A DNA stretch of 64,000 bases, taken from NCBI GenBank assembly GCA_001600175.1, contig BCJC01000008.1, positions 932,781-996,780 of the forward strand, read 5' to 3'. Source of the DNA: Erythrobasidium yunnanense. Its lineage: Eukaryota; Basidiomycota; Cystobasidiomycetes; Erythrobasidiales; Erythrobasidiaceae. Below, piece after piece: positions 44,801-55,970 of the stretch. Positions within the stretch are counted from its first letter, which is position 1, and each line of letters opens with the position of its first letter. A model generated the notes under the pieces. The model worked only from the letters and a program-made list of their open reading frames with translations. It did no database searches and was not told where the DNA came from. The translations under genes and the position numbers were made by a program.

Positions 44801-45773
44801 ATTCCACACGGAGGTGGTGGTCCAGGAGTCGGGTGAGCCTTCTTCTTTCTTTCTTTCCAGTGCTTAGTGACTGAAAACTCGTCGATAACAAGGCCCATTG
44901 GTGTTGCTGCACACCTCAAGCCGTTCTTGCCTGGACATCCAGTCGTCAAGGTTGGCGGAGAGCAAGCTATCAAGCCAGTGACGGCTGCTCCATATGGCTC
45001 AGCTTCCATCTTGACTATCTCCTGGGCATATGCCAAGATGCTAGGCGGAGATGGTCTAGCTCACGTCTCGAAGGTCGCCTTGCTGAATGCGAACTACATG
45101 GCCGAGCGTCTGAAGGAGCACTACCGCTTGAGATTCAAGAATGAAAAGGGACGATGTGCACACGAGTTCTTAATTGATCTGTCCGAATTCGAAGACTCTG
45201 CTGGGTAAGCTTGATCGCAGACGTATGGGAGCTATTCGCTAACTCGGTGCTTGTAGACTGAAAGTACCAGACTTTGCCAAACGTCTGCAAGATTTCGGCA
45301 TTCACCCTCCGACTTGCTCATGGCCCATCAACACAGCCATGCTGGTAAGTGGCCACACCAATCTACGGTGATCTAGCTAAGACTTGAATGCAGATCGAGC
45401 CCACCGAATCCGAAGGATTGGCCGAGATCGACCGATTCTGCGATGCAATGATCACCATTAGACAAGAAGTACAGGATATCATCGATGGCAAACAGCCTAG
45501 GGACAACAATTTGCTCAAGAATGCACCTCACCCTCTTTCAGTCATCGTTCTGCCTGAAGACCAGTGGAACAGACCATACACACGCGAACAGGCGGTCTTC
45601 CCTGACAGGAGACTGCGGAGAATGAAGTTCTGGCCGGCTGTAGGCCGAGTTGACGAAGTTTACGGTGAACGCAATGTAAGTCTGCTTCGGGTGGCATGGA
45701 GGCATTCGCTGATGGCATTACATTACAGCTCATCTGCGAGTGCGGGACAGTAGACGAATATGCAGATCTCTAA
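41870..45773 (+). CDS. GCV2: Glycine dehydrogenase (decarboxylating), P-protein of the glycine cleavage system
   Basis: This mitochondrial PLP enzyme decarboxylates glycine and passes the aminomethyl group to the H-protein lipoyl arm. A basic presequence ([20 protein letters not shown]) precedes [20 protein letters not shown] and [20 protein letters not shown], then the N-terminal PLP-like half ([35 protein letters not shown]). The C-terminal catalytic half has [38 protein letters not shown] and [10 protein letters not shown]. The Schiff-base Lys is in [20 protein letters not shown]. Eleven or twelve exons were joined in phase and the last ends [13 protein letters not shown]. The TAA at 45771-45773 overlaps the stop of the opposing HIS2 gene. 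Length is close to the expected 1,000 residues. Confidence 0.94.
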
Positions 45774-46925
45774 TTCCCTAGCTCGGCCAATTGCTTGAAG
45801 AAAGTATCCCTCCACCCACTTTCCAATTTTCTAGCTACCGTTTTCCTCCGCAAGACTGACTTCTTTACGGGTGTATCAGCTTTATCGTTATCAGCTCCAC
45901 CTGATGCCTCTTTTGTTGTTAGAACCCATAGTTCCTGTACATCTTGCTCAACCAGGTAGTTTAGGGCGTCTTTGTAGTGCAACCCGACGGCGTGCGGACC
46001 ATGCGAGTCATCTGATAGTGTCAGGCGGCCTCCAAGTAACCGGATGAGCTTTCAAGCTGATAAGCTGTTACCTCGTCATGTAGAGTCTCGGTGTATGCTT
46101 ACCTTCAGCACGTCCGTATTGGGATAGGCTGCCTTCCATCCTTTCCGAAATGCGGCAGCATTGACCTCGAACAGCGCTCCATACTCAATCCCATAGCTTA
46201 CGTTCCTTTCTATCCTCTTCCACACTTCTGGATTATCGAACTTCGCATCGGGCAGATACAGCCTGCACAGATCGATATGTCCTATGACCTCTGGATGGAG
46301 ACGTCGCAGGAGCTCATATTGAGCGTCGAAATATGCACAGAAGAAGTGTTCTAGCTGGGTGCGCCCAGCTTCCTGCTCCGGAATGCTATCGACTGCCCTA
46401 TCGAAGGTTTCCCTGTCGAAGTCGATAGGAATGCCATTTACGTGATGCAGGCTTCCAGCGATATATGAAATAGAGTCTGAATACCGGTCAAGCAGGACAT
46501 CGAGCTTGTCCAGTGTGTCTGGCGTTATATATTCCGTTTCCAGGCCTATCAAGAGCTCGATCTGGTTGGCGTAAAGCGCTTTGAGGCGCGTTGCTTCTTG
46601 TATGTACGCATCGAAAGTCGTCTCTAGATCTTCCGGCTGTAGATCTTGCTATAGCATTCCGAGATCAGCTTTATTTGGTCAGATTGAAGGTCCTTCAACA
46701 CACCTCCTCTGGGTAGAGTTCTTCGCGACGATGCCTTGGAATATGCTCAGAAAGTCCATATACGCTGAAGCCTTGCCGGATAGCCTCTTTCACGACATCC
46801 TTCAATGAGCCTTTCGCATGACGGCAGAATTGCCCTGCAAGCAGGCGCGTTTCGAGCATTAGTACATGTCGGAACAGGATGTTGTTCAAATCTCTAGCAC
46901 CAGAGTGGGAATGTAGGCTGATCAT
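45770..46925 (-). CDS. HIS2: Histidinol-phosphatase, PHP family
   Basis: It removes phosphate from L-histidinol phosphate, the eighth step of histidine synthesis, using a PHP-fold metal centre. The start MISLHSHSG joins across an intron to QFCRHAKGSLKDVVKEAIRQ, giving the HSHSGxFCxHA metal motif. It continues GFSVYGLSEHIPRHR, IELLIGLETEYITPD, SISYIAGSLHHVNGIPIDFD, EVIGHIDLCRLYLPDAKF and YGALFEVNAAAFRKGW. After another intron come GGRLTLSDDSHGPHAVGLHY, with the last metal ligands. The C-terminus [17 protein letters not shown] runs right into the GCV2 stop. Three or four exons. It is divergent from the TatD-type gene, 147 bases between starts. Confidence 0.92.
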
Positions 46926-47072
46926 GCAGACAGGGAGCGGTCAAGGCAGAGGGTGTCTTCTTGGCTTCGAGTATCCCAGTTTATGCAGCTTTCGCGCGTG
47001 GTTCTTCGAGAGATTGTCCAGAATTCCAGAAGATCAGCGTATAGATACGGACAGAGCAGCGCAGCCAGAACG

Positions 47073-48377
47073 ATGGGAAAGAGCAAGAAGAGCAAGCCCA
47101 GCACGCCAGAATCAGCGCTCGTCATCCCCAAACATCCATGTCTGGCGGATCAGGATGTGCCCATAGTCGATACTCACTGCCATATGCTCTCGACGTTCTC
47201 GTTCTACAAGTCAAGGTATCCCGAAGGTGACAAGAATTCGGTCCAGGATTTCGTCAGAGCCTACTTTGCCCAGGAGCAAAGCAACAGGATCGATGGCTTG
47301 GTCGATGTATACTGCGAACCACCGTTCTCTGGATGGAAGGAGTGCGTTTGCGACTCTGGAAGATCAACCTAGCTTGACCTGACATATGCAAAGCCTAGCC
47401 GATTCTGCCATAAACGACGCCGATGCCTGGAACGGTGTCAAGTACAACTTTGTGATGGGTGTACATCCTCATAACGCAAGCGAATACAACGATGAGATCG
47501 AGAATATCATCCTAAGCGCAATGGAGCATGTGAGCTGAAGCGCTGGATCTAAAGACCTGCAGCAGCTGATGAAGTACTTGCTCATAGCCGCAATGTGTAG
47601 GATGGGGCGAGGTGAGGACATGCGAACTCGAAAAGACTACGACTGATTCGGCTATAGATCGGCCTGGACTACCACTACAACCATTCTCCTAAAGAGAAGC
47701 AGCGTGCGTCAGATATGCTAGACGTGTGCGTACTCTAGCTGACTGCTCGCTGTCACAGATGAAGTGCTCGTGCGGCAGCTGAAACACGCCGTAAGGCTCA
47801 ACAAGCCTATAACGATACACACGAGAGAGGGTATGTAATCTCTCTACGACTTCAATTACAACTTTCGTCTGACTGCGTACGTAGCGGACGACGATATCTG
47901 GCGGATATTAAGCGAACATGTGCCCAAGGAGCACCATTTACACATCCACTGCTTCACGGATAGTCCTGAGCTGGCGCAAAAGCTATTCGATCACTTCCCT
48001 AACTGTTGGATAGGTATCACTGGTGAGTGCTCAGTCGAGTCCAGCCCACACGGAACTAATCGCCCTTCTCAGGCGTGGTCACATATTCTACCAACCTCAA
48101 CACGTCAGCAGTGATACGCAACCTAGCCGCATCGTCTTCTGAACGCAACTCTTCCGTCCTGCGACTGTTGCTAGAGACAGACTCGCCATACATGACGCCC
48201 ACAAATCTACCTGTCAGCGAAATGGGCATAAAGAGCGCGCGCAGTCTAGCGACATCCCATAGCGGTATGATACCGTATACCGCTCAGTTCGTGGCTGAGA
48301 CAGCTGGGAACGGGTGGACAACTGAAGAAGTCCTGAGGTGTTGTCGGGAGAATGCTAAGAAGATGTACGGAGTCTAG
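47073..48377 (+). CDS. TatD-family metal-dependent deoxyribonuclease
   Basis: The ATG at 47073 gives MGKSKKSKPSTPESA; the frame is open further upstream but without a better start. Metal-site motifs follow the TatD order: VPIVDTHCHMLSTFSFYKSR (DTHCH), FVMGVHPHNASEYND, VGWGEIGLDYHYNHSPKEKQ (catalytic Glu in GEIGLD), KPITIHTRE, HLHIHCFTDSPELAQKLFDH and LLETDSPYMTPTNL (ETDSPY). The C-terminus is WTTEEVLRCCRENAKKMYGV. About six exons with introns of 50-70 nt. The family includes bacterial TatD and fission yeast Scn1 (Cut9-interacting protein). The DVYCEPP insert after the first motif is typical of the fungal Scn1 subgroup. It probably acts on DNA in repair or turnover; its physiological substrate is unknown. 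Confidence 0.88.
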
Positions 48378-48560
48378 TTATCATTCTTTATACTTACAGT
48401 AGACAACATTAGACACTAGATGCGCAGGACGCATGAAATTTCTACCATCCCCCAATCAACTTACTTCCAAACTCCCTGTAGCATAGTTACAGCTTCGCAT
48501 CCTCGTTATTGGAGGATTACCCAAACAGATTTCTACACACATATAGAACCCCCAAACCTG

Positions 48561-48961
48561 TTATAGCGCTCGACTATAGACTGCCTTGACCCTTTTTTGT
48601 CGACTTTTGAAGCCTGCGCTTTGCTTGCGAGCGAACGTTCTCGCGTGAGCGGACAGCTGTGTACAGATCCATTGAGACGGAAGTCTGCGATAGGTCGCTA
48701 GATGATACATACGGGCATCATGAACGTCGCCAACGTGTGGCAGCGGTACTTCACGTCCGCTCCGAGCGCTCCGTAGCTTTGCGAACTTGGCCAGCTTGAT
48801 CTACAGTACACGCGGATTCTTAGTGAGGTGACATTCAAGGTGTATCCTGAGAAACCTACAGTATCTGCGCCTATGCTTTCGGTTCCTTGAGCATTCGTAG
48901 TAACCGCCAGGAGGGCCAGCAGAAGAGACGAGAGCAAGTAAATGGATTGGCTGAGCCTCAT
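48561..48961 (-). CDS. Candidate small secreted protein
   Basis: The start at 48961 encodes a convincing signal peptide, MRLSQSIYLLSSLLLALLAV, with a cleavage site near TNAQG. A canonical intron (GTAGGT...TGTAG) follows codon 34. The next exon reads open as IKLAKFAKLRSARSGREVPL and on to a very basic end (FARKQSAGFKSRQKRVKAVY), stop at 48561. The mature protein would be about 85 residues, basic, with one cysteine. The 3' structure is uncertain, since a second GTATGT donor lies inside this exon and other splicing would change the C-terminus. No family is recognised. The signal peptide and intron make a real secreted product plausible. Confidence 0.45.
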
Positions 48962-49490
48962 GATGCCTTTCGATAATCAACTCTATCGGCTACTTGCGCA
49001 AATGATATTTCAGGAGAAGAAAGCGCAGGTCTGGCCAACGAGCTGCCCATGCGAGAAAGACTGATCTCCTGAGCGGACGCCATACTGTGCATCTGCTGGC
49101 AGGGATCTCTTGTACAAAGGCTGCAACAGGTAATTCGCAGGTTGCATCGGATCTGCGTGTTTTGTCAACAATGATAATCGGCCGGAATAGGCAGGCAGCC
49201 CTTGATAGCTGGAGCGGGAGTGTATAAGATGTAGTTGATCATTGTCAACTCCGGCGTATCTACTGTGATGCTCCCATGAGCCTTGGTAGACACTTCGGAC
49301 AGCTGGTTTGTTGGATTCGATGAGTGGGTTGACAGGCCCTTGACGGCTGTCAGGCATGGATCATGAAGGTGCGAAGAGTAGCAGATAGATATAGAGTAAT
49401 GTTGTTGGATGCCAGAGGTAAGAGAAAGCATCAGTGTCAGCATGTGCCGTTGGCGACCTTGCGCTTCGTCCGAATCAGTCGCATCGATTG
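48962..49490. other. Divergent intergenic region upstream of DSC3
   Basis: About 530 bases between the small secreted-protein start and the DSC3 start. Open frames on the minus strand (49010-49536) lack motifs and splice support. Nothing else was seen. Confidence 0.4.
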
Positions 49491-50694
49491 ATGTCTGGGA
49501 GCCATTCGAACTATGGCGCATCGACGAGCCGTCCACTACCGCTGAACGCAGGCGATGTCAAAGGGAAAGGAAAGGGCAAGCAGCGCGCCGATGTCGACCT
49601 CGAAGACCAGGACCATCCAGGGAGGGCGTATCATGACGGCCGCGAAGACGAAGAACTTGCAGGGATGTCCTTCAGCATCAGATTCACAGATGGAACGAAC
49701 GAAGATCTGGTTGATGTCTATGTCGGCCCAAACGAGAGCGTTCGCCAGCTGAAAGCACGAGTGCGCAACAATCAAGAAAGCAAAGCATTCAAGCCAGAAT
49801 ACTGATACACACTGACAGATACGGTTGCTGCGAACGAACCTGGCTACGAACAGGCTACGCCTGATATACCTGGGCCGCATCATCACGGACGGAACACGCT
49901 TGGTGCCATGGATAGTGGCCATCTTGAAACGGCAAAGCGAGCAAGAAGCAGAATCGCAGCGTCTGATAGCTGGCATAGACTTCTCAGCGATAGAAGGGGC
50001 CGTTAAGAACGCGGTCAACTCGCTCGATGACACGCAAATAGACCTGGAGAAGGGAGAGCAGACTGGTCATAGCAAAGGCAAGAGCAAAGAAGCGGATGCG
50101 CAGCAGGATAAACAACCTGGCCGCGATAAGAAGATCTGGCTTCATTGCTCGGTCGGAGAGCCTGGAAGCATAGAGGAAGAGACAGAGATCTCGGCCCATA
50201 AGCAGGAGGTGAGGCTTTTTTACTATCATACTCTTGTCCATGTGCTAACGCAAGATGACAGGGCCAGGTCCGGCCGGCGACTGGCTTCGATAGGCTGCGA
50301 GAAGCGGGCTTCAGCGATGAAGATATAGAGAATATCAGGCAGCAGTTCCATGAAGATGGGCCTGCGGATACTACTGTTGCTGGTGGTGCGTATCTTTACT
50401 GGTCTCTGGAGATAGACAAGCTTATGCCTACCTACAGACGAGGACGAACATGCGAGAGCGCTCGAGGAGCAATGGATGGACTCCCTCAACTCCGGCGGCA
50501 TAGACACCGGCGATACAACTCGAGGAATGTACAGAGCTCTTTTCAAAGGCGTTGTAGCAGGCTTCTTCTTTCCCTTCCTTCCGCTATTCTTCTTCAGAAG
50601 AGGCCAGACAATATTTAGCAAGCGCATGCAGATGGCGATAGTAGCTGGATGTAGCATAAACCTGCTGTATGGTACTCTCAGAGCGTTCGCATAG
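49491..50694 (+). CDS. DSC3: DSC E3 ubiquitin ligase complex subunit 3
   Basis: Dsc3 is part of the Golgi/endosome membrane ubiquitin ligase (Tul1/DSC) that in fungi processes SREBP or clears misplaced membrane proteins. An N-terminal ubiquitin-like domain is seen: FSIRFTDGTNEDLVDVYVGP, ESVRQLKAR, then across an intron IRLLRTNLATNRLRLIYLGR and IITDGTRL. Next is the Dsc3-type segment KKIWLHCSVGEPGSIEEETE with TGFDRLREAGFSDEDIENIR after an intron, and RQQFHEDG. The C-terminus has two membrane helices, GVVAGFFFPFLPLFFFRRG and MAIVAGCSINLLYGTLRAF. Four exons; the first coding exon 49491-49760, the second from 49819. Acidic KGKGKGKQRADVDLEDQDHP near the start is a disordered tail. Domain order matches the family well. 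Confidence 0.9.
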
Positions 50695-50800
50695 TTCATA
50701 TAGCTTCTATCAATGTTGTTGTCATTGAGATTGCCATATATTCGTATTCGCAACACCGACGATTCGCCCGAGCATTATCGTTACATCATTACTTCGTATT

Positions 50801-52463
50801 CTACTGCAGCTGAAGTGTCGTCTCGTCTACTTCGTACAAACGTCCTCTTATACCCCAGAGGCCCCAATTTGACTTGACCGCGACTCTCGGATCTTGTTCC
50901 AGGATTTCCCACTTCTCACTTCTGAAGATGTTGTCACCCGGTGTCATGATCCAGTCGAACTCGCCTCGGATGCCTTCAGTCGTAAGGGAATCTAAAGCTA
51001 GGACATCTCGTTCGATGTCTTGGGGTGAGAAGCCGGTACAGAAGAGCGGACATTTGGTCGAGAGTATTTGGGAGAGAGACTTCGACCAATTTGTCGTGGC
51101 TTGAGGCTTGCTGGAATCGACTTCGTCTGGGAAGCCAAAGCCCGGAGAGAACGTGAAGAAGCAGTCGCTTGTTTACAGATGCAACTATGTCAGCCCTATA
51201 TCTGACAGGTAAACAGTGAATGCTCACCTATAAGGATCGAACGAGCCCAGGGCATCGTGTACTTCGTCGTATTTTGCTTGGATCGTTGTGAGGGAAAGCT
51301 GTTCGCTGATATAGGTGGTTGAGGCCGGAACTCCGAATCTCGGCTGTTCCTTGATGTTGTTCACAGGTACGCCTTGTGTTTTATGCGGGAATGAGACTTC
51401 TGGGCCTATAAAGTAGACATGGAAAGCTACATTGTCTTGGAACAGATGCGAGAGTTGCTGCCAGATATGCGGTGGCAGGCTGGATTCGGCTCTTGCTCCA
51501 ACTATGAAGACGCGTATCGGTTCCAAAGGCCGCCCTCCAATACTTGGTTTCGCACCAAATGCTGGATGTAGCGATTGTCGAAGAGCTGAAGTGCTAAAAG
51601 TCAGCTTAATACAAGGCGATCGCAGCGCAGAGCCGACTGACCAGTAAGGGAACGCAAGCCTTCCGGTGTTAACCGCTGATTCCGCAGACTATAAGGGCTA
51701 TTCTCGTGCAGAACAGAGGCGATAGTGCTTGGAAAGGTTAGGAGTTTGCTGATGTGTCTCCGACTCCTGTCGCTGTTGATGCTTGGAAAGCCTCTTGTAT
51801 AGAAGAATACGTCCCAGTTGCCCATGGAGATAGCTTCTTCGTAAGGCTGCTTGCCTGGCAGATTGAATTCGCCTAGCTCTCTCCCGCTCCGTAGATCGTG
51901 CTCGTCTTCATTTACTTCACGTAAGCGAGGCCAGTATCTTCCATGTTCTGCGTCTGCTTCCCATTCTGCGCGAGAGAAATGCGTTGGCCAGCCGCAGTAG
52001 TCGCAATCGTACTCGACATGACGCTGGATCCCTTGAGACAGAGAGACAGGACAGAATGCTTGTGCTCGCACACGAGCAGCCTTCTCGCGCATCTCAGGAA
52101 AGGGCGATTTCGATAACTGCAGAAAAGCATCATCGTACTCGGCGTCAGAAACCAGCCAGCTCTTTGGGCAACGAGCCAGAAAGCGAGACCAACAGGATGG
52201 AAGAGGTCATCTTGCGACAGAGTCGGACGAGCTGGAGCAGCCGGGATGCCGTCCTGAAACTTGTCGGATTTCTGCTTCTTCTTGGATCCGCCAAACCCGA
52301 AGAGCGTACGCCGACCAATGCTGTTTGAGTATACTGGCGCACGACACGCGCAACGTAATGGCGAAGAAAAAGCAGCGCGAGAGGTCGATGCGACCATGCT
52401 GAGACTGGCCATTGCTGCTGATGTCAAGAAAGAAGCAACAAGTACATCTTGAAACACGAACAT
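50801..52463 (-). CDS. MSS51: Mitochondrial MSS51-type protein (COX1 translational activator)
   Basis: In yeast Mss51 activates COX1 mRNA translation and binds new Cox1. The frame opens with MFVFQDVLVASF at 52463; a later ATG at 52412 (MASLSMVASTSRAAF) starts a better mitochondrial presequence. After SKKKQKSDKFQDGIPAAP and an intron comes a zinc-finger-like part, AFCPVSLSQGIQRHVEYDCD, YCGWPTHFSRAEWEADAEHG. The family signature INEDxHDLRSGR is seen as VNEDEHDLRSGRELGEF, then NWDVFFYTRGFPSINSDRSR, HISKLLTFPSTIASVLHENS and PYSLRNQRLTPEGLRSL. The rest includes RVFIVGARAESSLPPHIWQQ and, after an intron, FDPYSDCFFTFSPGFGFPDE. The end is a WGLWGIRGRLYEVDETTLQL stretch. It lies 40 bases downstream of the P450 stop on the same strand. 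Confidence 0.9.
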
Positions 52464-52502
52464 GCAGATTACGAAAAAACATGCTGTATTACAAGTGACA
52501 CC

Positions 52503-54565
52503 TTACGTCGTGGTCAATGCCTCGCGGTCCGCCTTCAGCAGTTCCTCCACTTCTGGACCGCGAACTCGACATGTCATTTCGAACTTTGGCGGCACACTGC
52601 AACAACAGATATTCATTAGCTGGCTTCGCTATCAGCTTGGAGCAAGAGCCACGCACCATGGGCTGATGTCTTCCCATTCCTGCCAATCTAGAGATGGCAA
52701 AATGGCTTTACCTTCCGCATCAACAGGCGAAACGAATTCAAACGCCCAAAGCATGGTCACTATATTGATGAAGAGCGTCGCTTCTGCCAAGTGCATCGCT
52801 GAGCATTTGCGCCCGCCGAAACCCCATGTCGGCAGCTCGTTTCGCTTTGTGAAAGACCCGTCCTCGCGAAGGAAGCGAGCAGGATCGAACATCTCAGGCG
52901 ATGGATATATGCTTGTATCCCGGCTCATTGACCTGAAGTCGCCGCATCAGCCGGATATACGAGCCACTGCCGACGCATTCGCTTACCACAAGCTGGGATA
53001 CATGCGAGTCCCTTCCGGTATAATTATCCCATTCCAGATATCGTCCTGTAATGCTACTCAGCTCCGTCTCCCATGATATGCTGGTTTCAAGCGACATACC
53101 TCGATAGCTACATGAGGTATCCCAATAGGCGTCAATGGCCGCCATCTCTGTGTCTCCAGTATCAGAGCTCTTGTGAACGGCAAGTTCTCCTTATCCTCAT
53201 GGGTTGGGAGACGGTCTCTGCCAACTACCGCATCTATCTCCGCTTGAGCTTTCCGACATGCGTCTGGGAAATGCAGCATCGTAGCTAGAAAGATGCGAAG
53301 CGTTACTTCAGGTAGCTGATTAATGTTTGAAGAAGGGTCAGATGGTAAAGGCATAAGCTCGCTATAGACACTTACATCTCCGCCAGCAGTTATCAAGTTG
53401 CCAATCGCGAATGCCACTTCTTTCTTGTTCAAGCCGTATCTTTTTCCTGCATCGTTGCTGATCCATTGCGAAGTGATCGAATGCGGTGCGTTGCCTTCAG
53501 CCTCCGAGAATCAAGTCAACACGGTGATCGAAACTCTCCTAGTCGTCTATGGGAAGCAGCTCACCATCTGCTGGCCCACATCTTCTATCAAACCCTGCCA
53601 TACTTGAGAATCTTGCTCGTGATACTGTCTGCCAAGTTTCCAGAAGCCAGCTCCTGGAAACCAGTCCGGCAGGTATCTCAGAACAGGATAGACCAGTAGA
53701 AGCGGATGCAGAGCAGGCTTTGCTCTCGTCTGCACGTTATGAACATGCGCCCAGAGCTGTTCAGGTGTCATCGAACGGATCTCTCCGTATGTGATCCTTC
53801 GAACAAGTATACGAGCTGAGTCGTTGATCGCGCTGATATAGCTTGTAGGACGCGCGACTAGGTCGTAGCAGAAACGTCGAGCTTCTTCGAGCTGTATCGG
53901 CTGTACTCGTCTGCAGCCTTGCGCGCCTAAATCTTCATTGAGTAGCTTACGCCGGCATGAGACGCTGTCAAGCTAGCGAATTCAGCCACTGCTGCTACGT
54001 AAGATGGTGAACACTGACTCACGCATCTGGCTCATCGATGTTGGCTAAGACCATACTGCCTTCGACGATTTCGGCATCAAAGACGTTCCTCGGCTTGCCA
54101 GAATACACTCTATGCCGCTTTTCCAGTAGCTCATTGGCTGCCTGCATGGAGCTGTACATATACAGTCAGCTACCATCTTCAGAGTAACTCAAGCTACCCG
54201 GCGTACTTGACGATGATGCTGTCGGTTCCGAGAGTTCGCACGTAGAGGAGATGGTCTGTCAAGGCATTCCGGTTGAGTATATCCACTTGATGGGTCGTCG
54301 CGAACGCTGCCTCACGTGCATCATGCTGTTTCGACCATCTCTCGAATTTGACCCACGGCTTCTCAGACTGGTCAAGCATTTCTCCCGTCACTCCGAATAG
54401 ATAGGAACCCCTAGGACCAGGAGGTAGATTTCTTCTCTTGCGTACATTTTGGCCAAACAGACTTTGTAGTAGTTTTGCGATGACCAGCAGAGCTAGAACA
54501 AGGCAGACCAGCTGCTTGCCAGAAAGTGACAGCGAGAATGGCATATCGAGGTGAAATTGCTGCAT
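52503..54565 (-). CDS. Cytochrome P450 monooxygenase with altered signature motifs
   Basis: This is a microsomal-type P450. The N-terminus is a membrane anchor (QLVCLVLALLVIAKLLQSLF) followed by the Pro-rich hinge NLPPGPRGSYLFG. Further exons give WFPGAGFWKLGRQYHEQDSQ, the I-helix NKKEVAFAIGNLITAGGD, LRIFLATMLHFPDACRKAQA, and the K-helix TRALILETQRWRP with ExxR intact, then TPIGIPH. The PERF-like region is PARFLREDGSF and the heme loop PTWGFGGRKCSAMHLAEATL. The ligand Cys is present, but F of FxxGxRxCxG is W and the last G is A. In the best splice the I-helix Thr after AGGD is replaced by Leu. The end is ELLKADREALTTT. About eight exons. The substrate is unknown; it resembles fungal xenobiotic or secondary-metabolism P450s and is divergent from a copper transporter. 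Confidence 0.87.
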
Positions 54566-54941
54566 CTTGAGCGTAAGGAAAGATCAGTGTGACTATGCGA
54601 AAGCTGCTTTGTTTCGGGCGTCAGCCTTTGTATAGGGGATTTTGCAGCCTGAGCACGCTCTATTGAAACGCTTTCTTGACGGTCGAGTTCATGGTGGTCA
54701 GCTTAAGAATGTCGACACAACTTCTCAGCTCATCTCTGCGCTGTTGTAGCATGGTTCTTTCGTTGGCAGCTTAGCGGTCTCGCGCGTCGACGGTCCAGCT
54801 TGGATCAGCTCGAACCGGCATTCTGCCTCTTCTGCGTTTGCGTTGCGTTCCATTGCTGTCTGTTCTCTCTGCTCTATCTGCGTCCAGCTGTGACCACCTC
54901 CCACTCAAAACCTCTGCTATCTGCGAAGACAACGAACGACG
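54566..54941. promoter_or_regulatory. Divergent promoter region, P450 / Ctr copper transporter
   Basis: This is a 376-base shared upstream region. I looked for repeated copper-responsive elements and found no convincing pair. No exon was seen. Confidence 0.4.
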
Positions 54942-55772
54942 ATGGACCATGGCGGCATGCACCACGGCGGCGGAATGGACCACGATATGCCAGCGATGAA
55001 ATGTAGCATGAACATGCTCCTCAATTGCAAGCTGACTCTCCTCCTTGACTGATGTCCGCGATGGTCTTGAGCTGACATGTTGCGATAGCCGACTACAAGG
55101 CAACCTGCATCGTCTCGGAAGGTGGGCGCGATGTAGTCAACACCTACTCTATACACATTGCTGACCTTGTTAATGCAGCCTTCCGTATTCATAACATTGG
55201 AACCCTCATCTTCTATATGCTCGTCTTGTTCGCGCTTGGCGTCTTCTACGAGTACTCGCGACTCCTTCCTGGAAGGCTTGAATATCGCTTGCGGTCAAGT
55301 GAAGCGTTCAGACGAGGCGTCAAAGGCAGCGAGAGCTCGAGAGCACCATTGCTGCCTGAACGCAACCGGAGTAGCTCGCCTATCATCTTCCACACGTAGG
55401 TATCTGTTCGTACAAATGCTACATCGCGCTGAAATCAATATCACGCAGTACTGGAAGATTCACGCCTACGCAGAAAGCCATGCGGTCTGCCATCTATGCG
55501 ATGAATGTCGCGATCTCGTAAGGCAGTTTACAAGCTTGCTCGGCGTGCACAGCTAAATCGAATGGGACTACAGCTTCTTTCTGATGCTGGTCATCATGAC
55601 ATACAATACATACCTGATCGCAGCAGTGCTAGCGTGAGTCCGGGCTCTCACCGGAATTTGTCTTAGTCCACTATACTGACTGGCTACTCTTCACAGTGGC
55701 GCTTTCGTTGGACATTACGTGTTCCATGATCAACCTGTATTGGAGCTAGATCGCGGCATGGCATGCCATTGA
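54942..55772 (+). CDS. Ctr-family high-affinity copper transporter
   Basis: A trimeric Cu(I) channel of the plasma or vacuolar membrane. The N-terminus is the Met/His-rich copper-collecting tail MDHGGMHHGGGMDHDMPAMK with CSMNMLLN next. Helix 1 follows after two introns (IGTLIFYMLVLFALGVFYEY). A cytosolic loop, then helix 2, SFFLMLVIMTYNTYLIAA, with the essential MxxxM pair, and helix 3 with GxxxG in GAFVGHYVFHD. All three family signatures are therefore present. Six exons; the first intron (55027-55088) appears to start GCAAGC. The protein ends GMACH, with a Cys-His pair that could accept copper from the pore, as in other Ctr C-termini. Length is about 190 residues, normal for the family. The direct partner downstream is a Rossmann oxidoreductase. 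Confidence 0.92.
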
Positions 55773-55970
55773 AGCACGAGGAGAGTCAGATTCGCGCAGG
55801 CGCGAGATGCTCAATCGCTACCGTGCAAGTCGAGATGTTGCAGCAGTGAAAGAAGTGAAGGTTCTAGCCTTTCCTTGTGTAACCGCAGTTGTCAGCCTTG
55901 TTGTCTCTCTTCTGTTCGATCTACGAATATGCTTTCGGCCTGCTTGGGCACTTCAAGGAAACGTTCAAGC

